DNA of 64,000 nt from Mytilus trossulus (lineage: Eukaryota > Mollusca > Bivalvia > Mytilida > Mytilidae): NCBI RefSeq assembly GCF_036588685.1, contig NC_086378.1:28125578-28189577 (forward strand), written 5' to 3'. This document shows, piece after piece, positions 37,190 to 50,590 of this stretch (its first letter is position 1; every line of letters begins with the position of its first letter). The notes beneath the pieces are model-generated. The model was not told the DNA's origin. It saw only the letters and a program-made list of their open reading frames with translations, and searched no databases. Position numbers and translations under genes: made by a program.

Positions 37190-37740
37190 TAACATTCGGG
37201 GCAACTCAGCCGATTTTGTCTAGTCGGATTACAATCGTGGCTATGTCATGACAGATTCTGCTGTATCGGATCGAATTCCGAACAATGTCTTGTGTATTCT
37301 GGACGGTGTCCTGTGGAACGGGAATGATCTGGAGTAATTTTTCATAGCTGTTTTTCTGCCGTTTGAGTCCAGATAGCATCCTGATCTTGTCGATTGCGAA
37401 CCGCTTTTTGCCGAAACCGTTACGAAACAGTCCCGTTATTAATACGAAATTCGTCAATGATACCCACGTCAGAGTCCCGACAATTACATAATACAATACG
37501 ACTGAGACCCGACAAAGCCGTTTGCAATGCGATAGAGCGGACCGTGATAGGATTACGTTCCGACAGTACCTGATCATCCCGAATATGCCGACAGTTTTCG
37601 AACGGATAACTTCCGTCAACGTCGGTTCACTGTCTGGTCACTGTCTGATCTCTGTCGGATTACATTCGGTAGAGTTGGGACGCAGTCGTGACAGACTCGG
37701 TCGAAGTTTACCTGGCGAAAAATACAAATCGGATTAGAAG
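37190..37740. other. CpG-rich patch of unknown nature
   Basis: Denser in CpG than anything around it, with recurring words such as 'gtcggattac', 'gacagt' and 'gtcccgaca'. Frames of 137 aa (- strand, 37206-37619) and 71 aa (+ strand) are open but show no domain. It may be a young transposable element whose CpGs have not decayed, or a regulatory CpG island, though no gene start is adjacent. Confidence 0.4.
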
Positions 37741-38392
37741 CTGATTGAGAACGGGATTATCGGTACTAATTCGCTTAGAAACGGTTGAATATCGACGCTT
37801 CCTAAACACTATCTGATTGTTGTCGTGATCAAATTATTTTTTTTACAAATTTTAATTTAAGTTTGTAATTCCATCCACGATTCACAGGATCTTGATCAGA
37901 CTTTTAATACATTTTAATCGGGAATGGTCCTGTCAAGGACGGTAGTAAAAATCATGAATGTGTGACCCCAGCTTAAGGCCACTTTAGCATCACCGAAACT
38001 ATATCTTAATCAAAATACATAACGCTCGTGCATGTTAACAATAAACTTACTTTATCAATAGGAGGTGCCGCTGTATAATAATACTGCCCCAACATAGTCA
38101 TGAGGAAGAACAATTGAAATCGACACACAAATCTTTTACAGTCACAAACAAGAATTGACTGACCGATGTAATGTTGTAACTTTTACTCCATGTCTATCTT
38201 GATCATAATTCGTAAGAGAAAAACCTTAAAAAGACATATCATTCAGCTACCATTAGAACCCTTTAACATGAGCTAGGAAATAAAAGTACAACATTTGAAA
38301 AAAAATACCATTTGTGTGTTCTCATTTTGACAATGAACAAACGATATTACTATTATTAATCAAACGTCCATTGTATTATGTGGTGTTCATAG

Positions 38393-38398
38393 TTTATT
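38393..38398 (-). terminator. Candidate polyadenylation signal of choline transporter 1
   Basis: AATAAA on the - strand, about 265 bases after the stop codon; the closest canonical hexamer that I see downstream. Confidence 0.35.
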
Positions 38399-38662
38399 CT
38401 ATAAAACTTGTATCAATAATTCAGAATCTATATATTGGCTATGAAGCTATTCTGAATATTCCAGGCCAGTTTGGATTTTTCTTTAAAAAAAATCAAAAAT
38501 GTCCTTTCAATATGATTCATGAATTAGTTCCAAATTTAATCATTAGCTATAAGGTATAAGAATCAGACTAATAAATTTATCCTCCTAATTAATGATTTAC
38601 ATTTACAGCAATCAATATCAAAATATATGATAAATATCTAAGACTCCTAGTTCTATGCAGTG

Positions 38663-41600
38663 TCATTGTCCATTCAATGTTTGTACTTTTAGTATATTTT
38701 TGTTGCTTTTTGATCCACTCGCTTTCGACACATTATATTTAGTCTTAGACTTCACAATTTTCTGTGAACATCTTGTTATTATTGAAACCATAACAATACA
38801 TAGTACAGAAGTTACAAAGGCAAATGTTCGAAATGGAAAGTTTTGTCCTGTTTCGACATCATAGTCAGGATAAAAAATAAATGCTGGAAAGTTGATGGTA
38901 GGCTCTCCTGCGCCGATTCTCAATGTCACACTTACGAGGTATCCGACAATAGCACCATAACTGTTCGTCCATTTGAAATATACAGCACACAATAACTGGG
39001 GCAGTACAATCACAAATACAATGTCAGCTGCTAAAATAAATAATCCGTACACAATTGGAACAAATATAGATATGACTGTCGCCAAGGTTCCAACAAATAA
39101 AATGGCTAGCCTCTGTATCCATAGTAATTCACTGTCTGATGCCTGAGGAGGAAACAAAAACAATAGGTTAAAAAAGTTTAACATCATATTAATTTTCAAT
39201 TGTTAATTCATCAGCAACGTAAATATTATGTAACAACTAAATTCACATCAATCCTTATTTTGTTATTCAAGTCTTAAACCTTTCAATTTCCCAAAAATAT
39301 TTTCAATATGTTCGGGTTCTTTTTTTGTTTCAACCTAGTATTGATTCGAAGCAAACTATATAATATATTTTATTTTTACATCTGCAAGTAAACCATTGGT
39401 TAAAATTTAAGCGCATGAAGTTTATAAAAAAATATAAAAAAATCATGGTGAAAATCCTACCTTGGTTCTAAACAGTTGAGCATAGATATTGTATGTAAAC
39501 ATGGAACTTGATCCTAAAATGGAACTGTCCATAGATGACATTACTGCAGCAGAAATTGCACCTAGACCTGTTAAATAATTAATAATTAGATGAGTCTGGG
39601 TAAAGGATTTGTTCATAGCCTCCACACATTTATTTATAACCCACGTAAATCACTGTGTTTGGCTGTCGTATTTCTTTTTCATCTACTATTTTAGCATACA
39701 TCGGACAGATATCACCCCATTGAAATTGTTTAACCTTTTCTTTTGTCCTAACTGGTTCCGTATGGGTGTTTTTTTGTTTCACAACGGTGACTTCTTGTTG
39801 TTTTTTCCACGTTATTTAGAATCTGGTGGAAAGTTGTCTCATTGGCAGAACTACCATATTTCCTATTTTGTCAAGCAATTCTCATTCTCTTTTTTTTTTG
39901 AGGTTGCGAACTATCGAGTTCTTATAAAAAGAGATAAGATCACCACAAAAGTAACGGCTAATCTTTTCCGATAGTGGATTCTTTCTTTTTGAAAAATACA
40001 AAAGTATAAAACATCAAGTATGAATCTTACCTATAGTATCTTATCAAAGGGTGAAAACTTGTTGGAAGGATAAATGCATTTGCCAACTTATTTGGTATGC
40101 AAGAGCTTGCAGCCCCTACCCAGACTTTGTACAATTTCCCAGTGCCGGCACAGAAAGATGACAAACCAGGGGGTTTTCAAAGAAGGTTTCGTCCTTTTTC
40201 TTTTTAAACTTTCATCGGAAGGTACCAAGACCTTGTTGATAAATATTCTGTATCAATTTAATACTCGATCGTCTTGGAGTATAGATTCTTGGTACTGACG
40301 TTTTTTTTTTATCACCGTAATGACGTGCTATTGTTTTATGTTATATGTCTTTACGAATATACCTTTACTGTTTAGTCTTTTTGGTGATATCCATTTTATA
40401 TTGCATTGTACTTATACATCCCGTCATTGTGTTATTGTTCGATGGTAAAATTTTGTATTCTTGTCTTACATTTTAACCAAAGTGATTTGTCTAAATGCCT
40501 TTTTGTGTTTCTTTGAAACATCTGATGTGGCTCTGTACTGATCTGTACATAAACATCCCGTCATTGTGTTATTGCGCTATTATATTCTTATCCTTCATTT
40601 TTTTTCTAAAATGCTTTAATTATATGCCTTTTGTGCCTCTTTATCACACATATGTTTGTTTTATTGTTATTTAACACAATGTTGACTGTTGACCCTTTAT
40701 TTTGACATTTTTGCCTATTATGTCTGTTTGTTTTGCTCACATATCGTTGTCAATATAGTGGAATTTTATGCGACTCTCATACAAGATAGAGGTTTAGCTA
40801 GCTATAAATACAGGATAAATTCACCATTTTTTACACGAGAAAATGCCTGTACCAAGTCAGGAATATTACCGTTGTTATCTATTCGTTTGATGTGTTTGAG
40901 TTTTTTTATTTAATCATTTGATTAGAAGTTTCCTGTTTTGATTTTTCCATAGAGTTCAGTTTTTTTTATTGAATTACGTTTTAGTGTTAGATCATATTCG
41001 CTTTCTACATCACCTAAGAAGTGCAATCTGTTGCCCTTAACGTTTGAAGGTTTGTATTCCTTTGTGTTCTATACATATTTATAATCCCAAACATAACTGT
41101 TAGTGGTTTCTGCAATTAATACATACCAATCACTGCTACAATATTTGGTGTAAAATTCTGTAAAACAAGGGGAAGTACCATACTGCCCTGGTTCAGATCC
41201 ATAGGTGACTGGCCAAGACTTGTCTTATTCCAATCTGTAAATAGATGTTTACTGATAGAGATTGAAATAAGTTAGAACTACATTTAAAAATCTTGTGTAA
41301 CACTGCCTCATATTCAAGAAACTCGTTAGGGTTTATTTTATGCTACATCTTAATGTTTCTGTTGGTTTTTGTTTTTGTTTTATGTGCATATTTCACTAAC
41401 ACGGGTTTGATTTAACTGGTATGTTGTTGAAATTTAATTCTCAAATTCTACAGATCCAATACCTGCATTTGTAGCCACAGCTCCTATAACCACAGATGGA
41501 ATCACAAGAATTACAGCACTGCATGCTCCAACAACAGACAACATCTGTGCCTGCCTTCCTGACCTCACTGATAGTACTCTCTGGAAATATGACTGCCACG

Positions 41601-44600
41601 GAATCGTTCCCAGTGTCTAGAAAAAAATATTAGATTCTGATAAAATTTATCTTCACAAACACGACAATCATAGCTAACAAGGGCGAGCCATTTGTAAGGG
41701 GTGAGACTGTGATGGGGTTTAATTTAACTTTTGGAATGCTGCCTTACTGACAAAGCATCATGTTGATTTTTTTTCCATACAGGATCATTTTTATATTCAG
41801 TGAAGATGGATAAAAACTATGCATACTATATCTATATCTTTACACGGAACATTCTTATGGGCAAGTATTTTCTCATTTGCATAAATGTTTAGATGTTGAT
41901 GTCTTTGTCTTATGAATTCATTAACCTTGATTTTGTTAAAAATAATTGAAGAGGATTGCTTTAAAAAATCGACATGCTGCTTGCTTTTAAGCATTGATCA
42001 GTTCCTGTAAGCATTCACGGAATGTAATGAATCACGACTACTAAAAAGCTATAACTAATGATAAACTTACTATTGAAAGAAGATAAAGCAAATAAAGGCA
42101 ACAGTAGTATACCGCTGTTCGAAATTGAAATTCATCAATCGATTGAGAAAAAAATAAATAAATCCGGGTGACAAACAAAAACTGTTGTAACTTAAGAACA
42201 TAATCAAGCTTTTTGCAAGATAAATATTTTGTACACTCAGGAACTCTATGTAAAATGCTACTAGTATTTAATCTCACCATGGCAACAAAGAGATCCCACC
42301 ACTGACCCGCAAATGAAATATCAAAAGTTCCAACCCAAGTATCAGCTGATATGCTTATATCTCCGACATTCTCATTGGTCAGTATGAATGGTAAACTGAG
42401 AACCTTAAATGGAAATTTTTATATATATGTTTAATTTTGTCAGATCATTCCGTTTATTGATGAATACGAAATCTTGCTATCTGCAAATACTTTTCAAAAG
42501 AATTTCGCACATAATATTATATGTAGGTGTTTGAGTCGTACTTTCTTGACCATTTAAAAAATAAATTTAGATTTTAAACAATAATTACATGAATGGGATA
42601 TGTATTTCACTATGAGAATGAAAACCTTCACTTTATAGATAATATGAATAATAAATTACACAGAGAACACAAAATGGCCAGTTCCTATGTATTTTCAAAG
42701 CAGAGTTCTTTAAATGGTTGAAGAAAGTTGAAGATTATTAATTTATTTTATTGAAAAAATACTAACCAATCCAAATGTAATAAACATTAGTTGCACTATA
42801 TCGGTATACGCTACAGAAATCATCTGACCAATCATGGTGTAAATTATAGTTACTGCAGAAGATGTAACTATAGCAACAGTCAAAGGAATATTGACAATTA
42901 CACTTAAGCTTGTCCCTAAAATTGCAAAGACTATACTATTTGAAAAAGTCATAATTCAAATATGATTTTTCTATCGTTAGCAAATTGAAAGTTTGTTCTG
43001 GTTCATTTAGTATGTTCTTTCTACTGTATGTCTTATGCGTATTGTTCTTATATGTTCATTATGACATTCATATGATGACACAATTTTTCATAAGAAAGAA
43101 GCACGAGGAACATGCATTACAGCTAAAAAAATCCAATGAGGCTTCAGGTATATACCCCATCAACATTTTGTTTTGTCAATTCTTTAGTTTGACCTCAGTC
43201 AATGATTTATAGATAATTACCAAACTACAAAGAAAATTCAAATATGAAAGTCACTTATGAAATGAAAAAATCAAAAGTGCAAAACAAATCAAACGAATAA
43301 TCATATTCCTGACATGATAAAGCATTTATTTATATAGAAAATGGTGAATTTACCTGGTGTAATAGCTAGCCAAACATCTTACTTGTATAACAGTTACAAA
43401 GGAGGGGTCGTAGCATTCATGAGCATGTCTCTTCATTTTCTTTGAGATGCAGTTAACGAACGTATTGCACTATAATATTTCTTTGCTTAGTGAACAACTA
43501 GACAATAGAACACTTATAAACGGTTATAAATGGTCATAAATCATTTTCTGCTCTGTGCGTATCGTTAGTGTAATGGTTCCTTAAATATCTTACCTAACGC
43601 TGATAAAATGGATGCAGTCCAAAATATATCTCCACATAAGGATGCAAGGTACACCATAAACACCAAGGCATTACCATATACCTCTTGACATGGGTCCAGC
43701 ATGGTCAGGTAATTATGGTCTCTCATTTTCTTGGCAAACAACAAACCACCTAATTGAATAGTATCATATAAAAAAGCAAATATGGAATATCTTCAATGAG
43801 GGCCAACAGTTCTTGAGACAAAATCAACAAGCTGGAAACAAAACTATAAAATAATAACCGATTCATTGGAAGATTATTCCAGAAGATAGATTAAACGTGA
43901 AAAAGAGGTAGATACTCCATTCAAATGGGTTAAGATGATACAACTATGGATAAATACGACATGGATCTGTTTAAACCAGTGTGTCGTCTATCCCAAGGAC
44001 AAAACAAAAATCCTAATACTTGTCCTAACTTCATGAATGAGGGGCGAAAGAACCCAGAGGGACAGTCAAGCTCATGAATAAAAAAAAAACTGACAACGCC
44101 ATGGCAAAAAAAAAAAGAAGACAAACAGACAAATAATAGTACAAAAGACAAAACATAAAAAAACCTAAAGACTAAGCAATATGATCCTACCAAAAAATGG
44201 GAAACATGTAACATGTGTTGTAGTTCAGACTATGTTCTTTTGTTTGGAACCGCATTACATGCAATTGCATTTCGTTATAACGTGACTCTGTATATTGTAC
44301 TTTAAAATATCCCGTCAATATGATACTGTTCTTTAATATGTCATTATGATATATTTCTTTTATGAATTAGAAAATACGTTGAACCACAAACGTCAAAATT
44401 AATCAATCGCGTAGTGAAATGAACTATTTACGGATTCTTATATTAGAATTCTATATAACTTTTCGACTATTTAAATCTCGGTCTACTTCTGAAATTAATT
44501 CTAACATACTTTTTTTTACCCCGTATGCTAACATTGCCGATGTGAAATTTTTTAAATTGTTTGTATATAGTATATTGAACGACAAATTCATGTAACGAAT

Positions 44601-47283
44601 AAAATTTTCTGACTTCAGACACGCGAATCAATGAATGTGTTTGTAGATAGATGTTTTGTTTTTTGTGTGTTCTGTTAAATTTTTCCTTTGCAAAATTGAA
44701 ACACGATGATGACTGCTGAACCCATATTTTGACTCTTATTTATATGTCTGTTTAGTTCAAACATCATTGTAAATATAACGGAATTTGGTGAGACTGACAT
44801 CAAAGTGAGAGGTTTAGCGCTTTAAAACCAAGTTAAATCCACAATTTTCTACATTTGAAAATGCCTGTTCCAAGTCAGGAATATGACAGTTCTTGTCCAT
44901 TCGTTTTTGATGTGTTTTGTCATTTGATTTTGCCATGTGATTATGGACTTTCCGATTGGATTCTCCTCTGAGTTCAGTATTTTTGTGATTTTACTTTTCG
45001 CTAACGAAGTAATTAGGTACTATTATTATAACATATAATCTGGAAACCCATCATATACTCCAAGAACACTTACTTAAAAAACAATCAAAGGTCAGTTTTA
45101 TATTCCTTTGAAGTTTAAACCACAGATGAAGAACTACAAAATCGTCGTTCGCTAAACTGGCTGCCCGAATAACATAAGTGTTATTATAAACAATGTTTAA
45201 AAACAGCAGTATATTACTGTTGCTTTTATTTATATTCCTTAATCTGCCAACAGAACTGCGAAATGCATTTCTACATAATAAGCAGATTTTTATAAATAAA
45301 AACCAAGCCTCAAATGAAACTTATCAATCTTGAGGACTTATGAATCAGATTTGGATACTTAATTTTTCAAAGCTTACAATATAAACCCCCCTACTCTATA
45401 CAATAATATAAACAATAAACATATTTGCCCTTGACACGAGTATGCCCTATCCTTAATATAAGACAGTTGGAAATAACAATGTGTGTACTGTTGTTTGTCA
45501 ATTGTTCGGGTTTTTCTTGTGTTCTGGTAAAGGCAATGCAAGTTATGTTTTGGAATTTTGAATCTGAACATTAGTATTTTATTGATCTCTTTATGTATAT
45601 ATTCTTCCTTTTCTCTGATTGTATCAACTGCATTCTCCCTTTCCCCATACTTATATAAGAAAACGACAGAACAACCTATGTAATTCGTTAAACAATTTCT
45701 TGAGCATCTGCTTGTAGTTAAGTTTCAAATGTGTCCCTGCTTTAAACATATTAAAAATTTCCTTTTAGGGTTTGTTATATATGAATCAAATGTCATATTG
45801 ACAAATATAGAATTATTTGCGTGAACCATACACTTTAATGAGATCGCAAAACTGTTCATACTGTAAAGAATTATACAGTACCTAAAATAAGTCCAATAAA
45901 TATTCCACTTTAATGAGATCGCAAAACTGTTCATACTGTAAAGAATTATACAGTACCTAAAATAAGTCCAATAAATATTCCAAATGGTGCTAAGGTCCAT
46001 ACAAGACCACTGGTTGCTATGGATTCTGCTGTTCCATTTATGTAACCTCCACCCACTGTTGTAGCTATTAAATACAAAGAGAACAACGAAACAATTTTTT
46101 TATATCTTGTTTTTGGTCGATGAGAGTTTATTTTCTTCAATAATGATCACGACCAGGGACGTTGCAGAAGCAAACATAAAAACATACAAGAGTCGAATCA
46201 ATAATCCACTAGCCGAAGGGAAACAGACAAAAAAAACCATGGTCAAAACATATGTCAATACATATGAAAAGAAGAGTTCACTTAAAACATTACACCAAAA
46301 GTAAAGATTGAACAATACAATCTCAATAAAGAAATTTATGTGCCAAGGAATGGTTAGCAGTTGTGGTATCTTTCGTGTTGCCATATGAGTAATATTCAGT
46401 GATGTTTAAACGGGCATCGTCCATAGATGCAATCCAGTGGTTTATTTTTAATTTCAGTAAAATTGAGATCCATAACATGTGTTTGTAAAAAATGTTAGGT
46501 GCAAAAGGTGAAAAATCGGTATATACTCCGTTATCTCCTCCCAAGTAGGCACATTCACATTTATTATAAACCCAGTTTTAATTGCTAATATTATAGCCGT
46601 CCTTAATTCTAATAGATATTTTGTTGAGCATAAGGCAGACCTACCAAAATTAGGCGTTGTATAGACAATTGAGATGTAATTTGTCAATCAAATAGAGTGG
46701 TTTGGCCTATGATTTTAATGACAAAAAATATTTAAAAAATACCAAACTCCAAAGTTAAATTCAAAATGGGAAAGTCCATAAACACTGACAAAATCTAGCG
46801 TTATAACTCAAAGGGTAACAACTGTCTCCGATGAAAATGGTATGCTATAAACATGGTATGCTATAAACATGGTATGCTATAGATATCAGTTACAACTCAT
46901 CACTTGTCAAATCGATGTTCTACAGAAAGTAGACATCAGTTACAACTCATCACTATTATTGGTAACTAAATATGAGGTCATTATGGTTAAACGTTACGAG
47001 AAAAGATGGACAAAAATATTCGTTGGACAAACCTACGACGGACCGACAAACGAATTACGTAATTACAATATAGCCTCCTATAGGCTCCTGTGTACTGATA
47101 ATATTTACCTGTTACAGTAAAAATTCCAACAACAGTATTAAGGTCCCTGCCTGCCACAATGGACGATTCCATTGCTGTCACTTTGGTGGACATTTTCTTA
47201 CGACGTGCGGCCGCAACACCAACAATCAAAATCACAATGTAAAACACTAACAGCACGACTAGTCCAACAACATTTATTGTCAT
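38663..47283 (-). CDS. High-affinity choline transporter 1 (SLC5A7/CHT family), complete, 520 aa
   Basis: Nine exons on the - strand: 47283-47109, 46064-45957, 43749-43594, 42915-42767, 42403-42278, 41616-41463, 41234-41127, 39567-39461, 39142-38663. Phases 1,1,1,0,0,1,1,0; 1563 bases with stop. It aligns collinearly with animal [51 protein letters not shown] and [18 protein letters not shown]. This is a Na+/Cl- coupled multi-pass carrier that returns choline to cholinergic terminals for acetylcholine synthesis. The N-terminus has the first membrane helix right after the start ([20 protein letters not shown]). The cytoplasmic tail is shorter than in vertebrates. A second copy follows at 54565-62245. 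A 75-bp duplication overlaps the exon 2 donor. Bivalves may have several CHT-like genes, so neuronal orthology is not proven. Confidence 0.88.
40065..40985 (+). repeat. Dispersed retroelement-derived segment
   Basis: In the intron before exon 8 of choline transporter 1. The first part (40065-40300) reads like a broken retroelement frame. 40380-40985 matches 22130-22865 and 44640-45005: 'tgtctgtttgttttgctcac', 'atcgttgtcaatatagtgga', 'gcctgtaccaagtcaggaat'. Confidence 0.5.
43230..43370 (-). repeat. Inverted fragment of the dispersed repeat family
   Basis: 'aatcatattcctgacatgat' and 'gaaaatggtgaatttacctg' are the complement of the 40800-40870 region. It lies between exons 3 and 4 of choline transporter 1. 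Confidence 0.5.
43975..44212 (-). repeat. Retroelement 3' tail, inverted copy
   Basis: Complement of 36860-37040: 'aggggcgaaagaacccagag', 'tgacaacgccatggcaaaaa' and 'acaaacagacaaataatagt'. The 94-aa frame on the - strand here is a by-product of this repeat. Confidence 0.65.
44225..45005 (+). repeat. Dispersed repeat, third copy of the 22100/40300 family
   Basis: 'aacatcattgtaaatataac', 'aaaatgcctgttccaagtca', 'cattcgtttttgatgtgttt' and 'tctgagttcagtatttttgt' line up with 22590-22865 and 40730-40985. The 5' part (44225-44640) is less certain. Confidence 0.55.
45831..45980. repeat. 75-bp perfect tandem duplication across the exon 2 splice donor of choline transporter 1
   Basis: 45831-45905 and 45906-45980 read the same: 'cactttaatgagatcgcaaa' through 'agtccaataaatattc'. 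The second copy holds the last 24 coding bases of exon 2 and its donor (gtactg, 45956-45951). The first copy is downstream in transcription and carries a duplicate exon end plus donor. Reading through the true donor meets a TAA after three codons, so use of the duplicate donor would truncate the protein. Confidence 0.9.
46837..46884. repeat. 16-bp tandem repeat, three units
   Basis: Three copies of atggtatgctataaac in the intron between exons 1 and 2 of choline transporter 1; the last differs at its end. A second short duplication, 'cagttacaactcatcac', occurs at 46887 and 46936. Confidence 0.8.
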
Positions 47284-47874
47284 GTTGAAGAATAGTGGTC
47301 AGACCTTTGTTGTAAAACTTTCCTCAATCCGTTTCACACTGAAAGAACATCTACATGAAAAACACTTTCATTAGCATTTAGGAAATGTCACTATCTTACC
47401 TTTACATAACTCAGGTAAAAGGTAATAATTTGTAGTAAACTGACTTATATGTATAGACCAATATTTGCATGTTAGAATAAATTGGTTCACTGAAGTTCTT
47501 CAAAAGTTAGAATAAGCCAAAGTAATTCATTGATAAGTTTTAAAGTCCATAAGTTTATAAATGTTTGAAGATAAATCAATTACATTGAAGTCCTACATGA
47601 AGTAGGTTTACCCTCCAAAATAATATGATATGATAAGATGAGTCTACACATAATGACAAATACTAGTAGTGTTACAAAGTATAAACAGGATGTTAAACTA
47701 CAAGTCATATACCATTTCTAACTTCGAAAGAAAGGCCTACATACTAGATAACAAAAATACATATAGTTATTTACTATCATACAGTTATACACATTACAAG
47801 TACTGTTAAGTACATTTAAAAGATAAAACTATCAGGTTCGGATTTAAAATTGAGTTATTAGGAGCACTGTTCTG

Positions 47875-48474
47875 TTAAGGTGGTATGGGAGTCTAAAATA
47901 AAAATGATAGAATTTGTTCATACTTTGCCAAAATGTAGTATCTATTGATACATGTTAAAAAATATTATTAAAATGATAGGTCACCGTGCATTTTTTCAAG
48001 CTACGGGTCGTGACAAAATGACAAATTTTGTATGGATTATACAGGAAAAAACACTATTTTCTGAATAGAAACTAAACGAAATGATAGAATTGTGAAATAA
48101 ATTAGGAAAATATAGCTTTCAAACAATGCTTTGATAATATCAAAAGAAAAGATAGGGTCACCGTGCGTTTTTTCCGGCTAAAATACAAAGTTGAAAAATT
48201 CCATGAACAGTCCAACAGAAAATGCACTGTTTTAGAGTTACCTCCCCTTAAAATGACAATTTCAAAATATTTAAAAACAACCAAAAATAATCTACACTTG
48301 TACATATATTTATATTTATAAGTTATATTCTTGTAAATTGGATCTTTTAAATGTAAAAACACATGAAATATCTGCATTCTTGCATCAAATTTTGCTAATT
48401 TGATAGAAAATATCGACCTTAGATTCTCTGTTTTTTACAATCCAAGATGGCGAAAGACACCCATACCACCTTAA
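47875..48474. mobile_element. MITE with TTAA ends, piggyBac-like
   Basis: 600 bp. Left end ttaaggtggtatgggagt, right end acacccataccaccttaa, so inverted repeats of 'ggtggtatggg' are bounded by TTAA, the target site of piggyBac transposons. Inside, 'gataggtcaccgtgcatttt' and 'gatagggtcaccgtgcgttt' form a diverged internal duplication. No transposase frame. Confidence 0.7.
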
Positions 48475-49367
48475 GGGCAAAAAATAGTGTGGATGTTATG
48501 GTAAAATATCTCGTCCTCATGGTTATGATTGAAATTATTTTGAAAGTCTTTTTAATGTCATAATTTGCTATAGTTATAACAAAAACTTAGCATTATTATT
48601 GATCCATGAAAATAAGGTCAAGACCAGATGAGCCCTGATAGCAGGCCTATATACACCTTACATTCTAAAAAACACTTAATTGTCAATTACTTATTTATTT
48701 TTTTTAGCTGAAAAACGGACCTTATACTTGAACAAAAAAATTGTCCAATGAATGATGAAAATGGAGTAAAGGTCAGTTGACCCTTTTTGACAAACAATAC
48801 TTTATACCCAAACATAGTTGACTCAATATTAAAGGTATCCCATTCTGAGAAAAAATCTTTATGTTGATGTATAAACCACGAATTGCATACACAGCTCCGT
48901 CTTTCTAACTTTTAGACAGATCTTGACCTCATTTCAGGTACCCGTGTTTCAACTCCTTTCTTTTTCTTATTTTATAAATACATAATGTCCTTAAGGCTAG
49001 GTTAAATATTATAACAATTCACTTCAACCTATTAAATCAAATTGATGCATTAATTGTGAGTTTATAAACATTTACCATAAAACTTGTGTATATATTTTCC
49101 TTTTGTAGTCAAGGTCAAGTTTTGGGTCTTGGGAGACAGCGATATTGCAGTCAATCAATTCTAGAGAGAAAAGGATAATACAGTACATGGACATTGGAGG
49201 GTTTTGAAAAACTATGTCCTTGCTCCCAAAAAGTAATTGAAAGGTTCGTTTATAAATTTGGAAATTAAAAAGAAAATAAGGTTTCAACTAACTCAGGTAA
49301 AGTTGGCCTTAGATGAATTTGGCTATGTTCATGTCATGTTTGGTGAAATAGCTCTTAAACTGTTTCA

Positions 49368-50063
49368 GATACCTCTGCTGGTGGACGTTTAGTCCCCGAG
49401 GGTATCACCAGCCCAGTAGTCAGCACTTCGGGTTGAAATGAATCTCAATTATGTGGTCATTTTTATAAATTTCCTGTTTACAAAACTGGATTTTTCGAAA
49501 AAATAGGGATTTTCTTATCCCAGGCATAGATTACTTTAGCCGTATTTGGCACAACTTTTTGGAATTTTGGATTCTCAATAGTCTTCAACTTTGTATTTGT
49601 TTGGTTTATAACTATTTTGATATGAGCGTCACTGATGAGTCTTATGTAGACGAAACGCGCGTCTTACGTACTAAATTATTATCCTGGTACCTTTGATAAC
49701 TATTAACACCACTGGGTCGATGCCTCTGATGGTGGACGTTTCGTCCCCAGCGGGATCACCAGCCCAGTAGTCAGCACTTCGGTGTTGACATGAATATCAA
49801 TTATGTGGTCATTTTTATAAATTTCCTGTTTACAAAACTTTGGAGTGTTCGAAAAACTAAGGATTTTCTTATCCCAGGCATAGATTACCTTAGCCGTATT
49901 TTTCACAACTTTTAGGAATTTTGGATCCTCAATGCTCTTCAACTTTGTATTTGTTTGGTTAATAACTATTTTGATATGAGTGTCACTGATGAGTCTTATG
50001 AAGACAAAACGCGCGTCTGGCGTACTAAATTATAATCCTGGTACCTTTGATAACTATTATGAA
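49368..50063 (+). repeat. Two adjacent direct copies of a dispersed repeat, about 340 bp each
   Basis: Copies at 49368-49705 and 49718-50063. Both run from 'cctctg.tggtggacgttt' through 'aatttcctgtttacaaaact' and 'tcccaggcatagattac' to 'cgcgcgtct..cgtactaaat' and 'ggtacctttgataactatta'. A degenerate relative is at 20430-20850. Confidence 0.8.
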
Positions 50064-50439
50064 TCCTTGGCTTTGAACATTCCTGATGAATGTAAATACA
50101 GTTTATAAACACTTCTGACACATGAAATTCAATAACCTGTAGTTCAATTTTTTACAGAATTTATAACTATAAACTGCCTAGTTGGACAAAGGATAAAATG
50201 TGTTAAAAAAACTTAAAACTAATGCATTCACTGATACTAAAGGTCAATGCCTGGCTATTTACTTTATGCCCAAGAGAATAGTTTTTTTCCTAAAAACAAG
50301 GGTATCTCAAACAGATGTAATTCTCAGATATTTGATCCTCAAACTGATCTCTTACCCTTTACCTCTGGCTTTGGGTAACAGAATGATCTTTAAGGCAACC
50401 AATTGTCGTCCTCAAAGTAGGTTTTATCCAATACTTTTA

Positions 50440-50590
50440 ACATAAGAAAATGCCTGTACCAAGTCAGGAACATGACAGTTGTAATCCTTTCTTTTGTGTG
50501 TTTTAGCTTTTGATTTTGCCATTTGCTTAGGGACTTTCTGTTTAGAATTTTCCTCAGAGCTCGATATTTTTGTTATTGACTTCTATTAAA
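50440..50590 (+). repeat. Fragment of the dispersed repeat family
   Basis: 'aaaatgcctgtaccaagtca' to 'tcctcagagctcgatatttt' matches the 3' part of 40840-40985 and 44860-45005. Confidence 0.6.

Larger units (their letters stand above)
33903..38662. other. Intergenic region between gene B and choline transporter 1
   Basis: Upstream (promoter side) of gene B and downstream of the transporter. It holds a candidate 5' non-coding exon (34703-34741), short repeats, a reverse-transcriptase-like remnant and a CpG-rich patch, each listed separately. A minus-strand AATAAA at 38393-38398 could end the transporter transcript. No other gene was found. Confidence 0.45.

Noticed and set aside
37206..37619. 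137-aa open frame on the - strand
   Set aside because: No domain, no splice context, and open frames on the opposite strand too; explained by the CpG-rich composition.
43930..44214. 94-aa open frame on the - strand
   Set aside because: Falls on an inverted retroelement tail copy.
45725..46000. 91-aa open frame containing a repeated peptide
   Set aside because: Antisense-free shadow in another frame of the 75-bp duplication and choline transporter exon 2; the repeat in the peptide is the DNA duplication.
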